Of a stretch of 7,476 nt of DNA, positions 6,646 through 7,476 are shown piece after piece; within the stretch, counting starts at the first letter, position 1; each line of letters starts with the position of its first letter. A program made the translations under genes and the position numbers. Source of the stretch: JAOABV01 sp964473505 (GTDB taxonomy: Bacteria; Hydrothermota; Tepidihabitantia; Tepidihabitantales; CAIPLT01); NCBI GenBank assembly GCA_964473505.1, contig CAYYPG010000089.1:1-7476 (forward strand), in the 5' to 3' direction. The notes under the pieces were generated by a model. It worked only from the letters and a program-made list of their open reading frames with translations, had not been told where the DNA came from and ran no database searches.

Positions 6646-6786
6646 TATTAAAGAGTAAAAAACAATTCCAATTATTCTTATATTTACTATTGTATTAAAG
6701 AGCTAAAAAATCAATTCCTATTATTATGACAATCTACTATATTAAAGAGTTAAAAGAGCCCGTTACAATTATTAGAACAATCTACA
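6646..6786. repeat. Three 47-bp tandem repeats
   Basis: Units run 6646-6692, 6693-6739 and 6740-6786, each starting TATTAAAG and keeping an exact 47-bp period. Shared blocks are the TATTAAAGAG start, an A-rich run, and an ATTATT-like core; units two and three also share ACAATCTAC near the end. The units have diverged elsewhere. A degenerate earlier unit may exist at about 6599-6645. There are no variable spacers between constant repeats, so this is not a CRISPR array; 47 is not a multiple of three, so it is not a protein repeat. Confidence 0.7.
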
Positions 6787-6882
6787 CAAAAACATTCCGG
6801 GCAGGGCTACGAGACACTTCTTAAATATCTTAAAAAGCAGATGTCAGAAATTAATGAGAAAATCGATATGTTGGTCCGATAA
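6754..6882 (+). pseudogene. Possible remnant coding end, charged helical C-terminus
   Basis: After a TAA at 6751-6753 this frame is open for 42 codons to TAA at 6880-6882. It includes GYETLLKYLKKQMSEINEK, then IDMLVR, and reads like an amphipathic or coiled-coil C-terminus. It has no good start of its own (first ATG at 6841) and its beginning overlaps the third 47-bp repeat, so any gene here has lost its front. The composition looks protein-like, but the length alone could arise by chance. No family recognised. Confidence 0.25.
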
Positions 6883-7007
6883 TGTTAGATAAAGTAGCCG
6901 TAGAATTAGGTTTTGGCAAAGAGATATTGTTAATATTTATGGAAATTTATTATAGTTTAGGTATATCTTCTTCTTTCTACAAGATCCAATCAAGATGTTT
7001 TTATTGA
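6882..7007 (+). CDS. Possible small ORF (41 codons), overlapping the preceding stop
   Basis: The ATG at 6882-6884 overlaps the preceding TAA in the arrangement TAATG, as in translationally coupled genes. The 41-residue product (MLDKVAVELGFGKEILLIF at the start) has a hydrophobic stretch at about 15-28 and ends at TGA 7005-7007. After the stop the same frame continues open for only short runs. It may be a real small protein, the decayed front of a larger gene, or chance. No family recognised. Confidence 0.2.
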   Translation: MLDKVAVELGFGKEILLIFMEIYYSLGISSSFYKIQSRCFY

Positions 7008-7262
7008 TACATACAATTTTCTTCAAATTTTGATTATATCTTCTTGGAAAGAGATACAATGTAATGTCTTGGTACCGTATCCAATAAAAGGAATTTACAC
7101 AAAAAAACATTAATTAAATTTCATTTTTAGCTCCGAATGTAGCCGAATAGAAACCGCAAAGATAAAAATAACATCAGTGTTAATCTGGGGTTATCCATAT
7201 TAACCCAATAACTTTTCTGATTATCTTAAAATCTAATAATCCTTTTCCTCAGAGATTTGGTC

Positions 7263-7363
7263 TAATAATAACTTAAGCAGGCGAGATATTCTTCTGAATT
7301 TTCTGTAGATTATGATAACTGTTTAATAACAACTTAAGCAGATAACCATTTGCTGAATTTCTG
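7263..7363. repeat. Pair of about 45-bp direct repeats, 61 bp apart
   Basis: An 18-base block ending in acttaagcag occurs at 7263-7280 and again at 7324-7341 with one mismatch. Both copies are followed, after a diverged stretch, by ctgaatt and tctg (7294-7305 and 7353-7363). The unit differs from the 47-bp repeats at 6646-6786. No coding frame is preserved across both copies. Confidence 0.55.
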
Positions 7364-7414
7364 AAGTCGTTCTTATTTCTTTCTAATCTAGATGCAATTA
7401 ACTAGTAAGTGGAT

Positions 7415-7444
7415 AAAAAAGAGGCTGGGTTTTTGCCCAGCCTC
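7415..7444 (-). terminator. Intrinsic terminator of a gene beyond the right edge
   Basis: GAGGCTGGG (7421-7429) pairs perfectly with CCCAGCCTC (7436-7444) around a six-base loop. The plus strand has six A directly before the stem (7415-7420), so a minus-strand transcript would carry a GC-rich hairpin followed by six U. On the plus strand the bases after the stem (ggttaaaag) are not a T-tract, so the direction is clear. It implies a minus-strand gene whose end lies at or just right of the window edge, and it would shield the xer group from read-through. Confidence 0.85.
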
Positions 7445-7476
7445 GGTTAAAAGTTTTGTATTAATTATCGGGTAAA

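Larger units (their letters stand above)
6507..7414. other. Long AT-rich stretch without a convincing gene
   Basis: No long open frame exists on either strand. The left part holds a perfect TATAAT on the plus strand (6558-6563) with no acceptable -35, then three 47-bp tandem repeats (6646-6786). The middle part (6754-7007) has two short overlapping open frames that could be gene debris. The right part has an inverted repeat GGGTTA/TAACCC (7188-7193 and 7201-7206) without a T-tract and a pair of direct repeats (7263-7363). No tRNA or CRISPR array is recognisable. Confidence 0.55.

Noticed and set aside
6646..6786. CRISPR array
   Set aside because: The 47-bp units are contiguous and diverge throughout; there is no constant repeat alternating with unique spacers and no cas gene.
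7188..7206. GGGTTA/TAACCC hairpin as a terminator
   Set aside because: The stem is only six base pairs and no T-tract follows on either strand.

Overview
This AT-rich window comes from a bacterium with an outer membrane: two of its four genes encode predicted outer-membrane beta-barrel proteins, one of the PorV/UPF0164-like type and one joining a ComEA-like helix-hairpin-helix (HhH) domain to a barrel. None of the four start codons has a Shine-Dalgarno sequence, and at least one gene (xer) appears to have a leaderless promoter. This combination suggests the FCB group or a candidate phylum such as WOR-3. That placement is an inference; no taxonomic marker gene is present.

Layout, left to right. 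A short open frame at the left edge may be the tail of an upstream gene. comEC/rec2 (68-2494, +) is a full-length inner-membrane DNA-uptake channel with an intact metallo-hydrolase motif. It converges on the HhH-barrel gene (4242-2446, -), and the two coding regions overlap by 49 bp. Next is a 533-bp gap (4243-4775). This gap is not random spacer: it holds a decayed copy of the start of the HhH-barrel gene, a probable decayed copy of the end of the PorV-like gene, and a 53-bp imperfect tandem duplication. Then come the PorV-like gene (5531-4776, -) and a tyrosine recombinase of the XerC/XerD type (6473-5565, -), 33 bp apart. The last kilobase (6474-7476) has no convincing gene. It holds the xer promoter, three 47-bp tandem repeats, a pair of roughly 45-bp direct repeats, two short overlapping open frames that may be gene debris, and a strong minus-strand terminator belonging to a gene beyond the right edge.

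How the genes may work together. xer, porV-like and HhH-barrel share a strand and probably form, or once formed, one operon. The decayed junction copy suggests that porV-like and HhH-barrel were once only about 20 bp apart. ComEC moves single-stranded DNA across the inner membrane; in known systems a periplasmic ComEA with HhH motifs hands DNA to it. Here the HhH domain sits on an outer-membrane barrel beside comEC, so an outer-membrane DNA-handling role is a reasonable but unproven hypothesis. It is weakened by the degenerate hairpin loops of the HhH domain.
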